DNA from: Kordia sp.
Lineage (GTDB): Bacteria; Bacteroidota; Bacteroidia; Flavobacteriales; Flavobacteriaceae
DNA length: 64,000 nucleotides
Assembly: GCA_002733415.1 (NCBI GenBank)
Contig: NVVR01000009.1
Coordinates: 21,600-85,599, forward strand
Reading direction: 5' to 3'
In this document: positions 62,767 to 64,000 of the stretch, piece by piece
Layout of the letters: the number at the start of each line of letters is the position of its first letter
How positions within the stretch are numbered: the first letter of the stretch is position 1
The notes under the pieces: model-generated
Seen by the model: only the letters and a program-made list of their open reading frames with translations
Told to the model about the DNA's origin: nothing
The model's database searches: none
Program-made: the position numbers and the translations under genes

Positions 62767-63834
62767 ATGAAGGCTATAATATCACAAGATTCAATTGTGC
62801 ATTTCAATACTGAATGTTATGTTTCTCTAAACAAACATTTAAAAGCAACTAATTACTCAAAACTATTTATTATAGTTGACGAGAATACACTAGAACATTG
62901 TTATCCTGATTTTTGTAGCAAAATAGAAACAACACTTGATATTGAAGTGATTCAAATTGAAGCTGGAGAGGAAAACAAAAATATTGAAACCTGTTCTGGC
63001 GTTTGGAATGCGCTGTCAGAGTTAAATGCTGACAGGAAATGTTTAATTATAAATATCGGAGGTGGTGTAGTAACTGACCTTGGAGGCTTTGTGGCTTCAA
63101 CATACAAACGCGGCATAAATTACATCAATGTACCAACAAGCTTACTAGCAATGGTTGATGCTTCTGTAGGAGGAAAAACAGGGGTTGACCTAGGTAATTT
63201 AAAAAATCAAATAGGAGTTATAAACACCTCTGAAATGGTTTTGATCGACACCAGCTTCCTCAACACACTACCACAAAACGAAATGCGCTCAGGTTTAGCC
63301 GAAATGCTAAAACACGGATTAATACAGGACGAGCAGTACTGGAACAAGTTAATTGATTTATCAAAATTAACTACATCAGATTTAGATGATTTAATTTACG
63401 AGTCTGTTGTCATCAAGAACAACGTAGTCACTCAAGACCCAACAGAACAAGGTTTGCGAAAAACGTTAAATTTCGGACACACTTTAGGTCATGCTATAGA
63501 ATCTTATTACCTAGAAAACGAAAACAAAACCACCCTACTTCACGGAGAGGCAGTTGCCATAGGAATGGTTTTAGCCTGCTATATCTCAACAAAACTAACC
63601 AACTTGAGCCCAGACACCTGTGATAGCATAAAACAAGCTATTCTTAACACTTATGAAAAGGTTGTTTTTGACACTTCGGATTTAGACCCTATTATTGAGT
63701 TAATGAAATTTGATAAGAAAAATTCTCACGGAAATATCAATTTCGTACTACTAAGCGCTATTGGAAGTACTGTAATTGACCAAACTGTACCAAATAACAT
63801 CATTCTAGAGTCCTTTGAATACTACATGAACTAA
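62767..63834 (+). CDS. aroB: 3-dehydroquinate synthase
   Basis: 355 aa from MKAIISQDSIVHFN; an ATG 19 codons earlier adds an atypical tail. NAD-binding INIGGGVVTDLGGFVAS, PTSLLAMVDASVGGKTGV and the zinc ligands in GLAEMLKHGLI, LNFGHTLGHAIE and LLHGEAVAIGM are present. It makes 3-dehydroquinate in the shikimate pathway. Its end overlaps the convergent DinB-like gene by 4 bp. Confidence 0.97.
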   Translation: MKAIISQDSIVHFNTECYVSLNKHLKATNYSKLFIIVDENTLEHCYPDFCSKIETTLDIEVIQIEAGEENKNIETCSGVWNALSELNADRKCLIINIGGGVVTDLGGFVASTYKRGINYINVPTSLLAMVDASVGGKTGVDLGNLKNQIGVINTSEMVLIDTSFLNTLPQNEMRSGLAEMLKHGLIQDEQYWNKLIDLSKLTTSDLDDLIYESVVIKNNVVTQDPTEQGLRKTLNFGHTLGHAIESYYLENENKTTLLHGEAVAIGMVLACYISTKLTNLSPDTCDSIKQAILNTYEKVVFDTSDLDPIIELMKFDKKNSHGNINFVLLSAIGSTVIDQTVPNNIILESFEYYMN

Positions 63835-64000
63835 ACTAAATAACGCTCTTTTACGATGTTAATATGATGTATTTGATGACCAAGAATAACGTACGAAATT
63901 GCCCTAACACTCATTGTGTCACCTCCAGAATAACCAATAACTAACATTGTTTCTTCATTGAAAGAATTAAATAATGCTATTGTTGAATTCCTTACAGATT
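63831..64000 (-). CDS. DinB superfamily protein, 5' part outside window
   Basis: The last 55 codons read FNEETMLVIGYSGG, then MSVRAISYVILGHQIHHINI and VKERYLV, stop. The LGHQIHHINIVKERY end is typical of DinB-like four-helix proteins that use a His triad for metal. It is cut by the window edge. Confidence 0.85.
   Translation of the reverse strand, partial: SVRNSTIALFNSFNEETMLVIGYSGGDTMSVRAISYVILGHQIHHINIVKERYLV

Overview
The window is low-GC chromosomal DNA from a marine-type Flavobacteriaceae (phylum Bacteroidota); the genus cannot be fixed from sequence alone. Pointers are the fused lpxC-fabZ gene inside an lpxD/lpxA/efp lipid A cluster, the type IX secretion regulator PorX, a large secreted protein with a T9SS C-terminal sorting domain, a choice-of-anchor-L/OmpA protein, and Bacteroidota promoters of the TTTG / TAnnTTTG type. 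No tRNA, rRNA, CRISPR array or complete insertion sequence was seen.

Region 1 (1-9.1 kb) is accessory-like. A partial HlyD-type adaptor gene and a 41-codon ORF lie behind a consensus sigma-54 promoter, divergent from an NtrC-type regulator and its sensor kinase. Two TGTTC-N6-GAACA dyads sit at enhancer distance. Then come broken genes (a methyltransferase with two stop codons and a second decayed copy of its 5' end, a TraB/GumN gene with three frameshifts), a DUF2293 gene, an extra LpxD paralogue and a DUF1853 gene lacking a canonical start.

Region 2 (9.1-23.6 kb) holds an msrB-msrA-selO redox set, a berberine-bridge-type FAD oxidase, a DEAD-box helicase with a cold-shock-domain gene, YHS/DoxX/LysE genes, a frameshifted uracil-DNA glycosylase, topB, an RluE-type pseudouridine synthase and recQ.

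Region 3 (24.2-26 kb) is the most unusual. Two duplicated cassettes each carry tandem copies (2 and 3) of a 28-codon gene for a strongly basic peptide, then a 44-codon basic peptide gene, a strong terminator and a convergent DUF1456 gene (decayed in the first cassette, intact in the second). Both cassettes have the same inverted repeat in front. Synonymous substitutions between copies show that the peptides are translated and constrained. No known system is recognised.

Region 4 (26-41 kb) has a second DEAD-box helicase, a mechanosensitive channel, envelope and secreted proteins, an RlmI-type methyltransferase, the T9SS cargo protein and an M16 peptidase lipoprotein. Region 5 (40.9-51.3 kb) is housekeeping: sucD, a second LpxD-like gene, efp, lpxA, lpxC-fabZ, lpxD, an HD phosphohydrolase, then porX and tsaE.

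Region 6 (51.4-58.8 kb) is an apparent insertion between tsaE and ald: a patatin-like membrane lipase, an Xre/DUF2384 antitoxin, an overlapping 50-codon ORF and a RES toxin in one tight run, with two small genes upstream. Region 7 (58.8-64 kb) has a surface protein, an unknown gene, proline dehydrogenase, aroB and the end of a DinB-family gene. Two families of dispersed palindromic repeats are scattered through the gene gaps.
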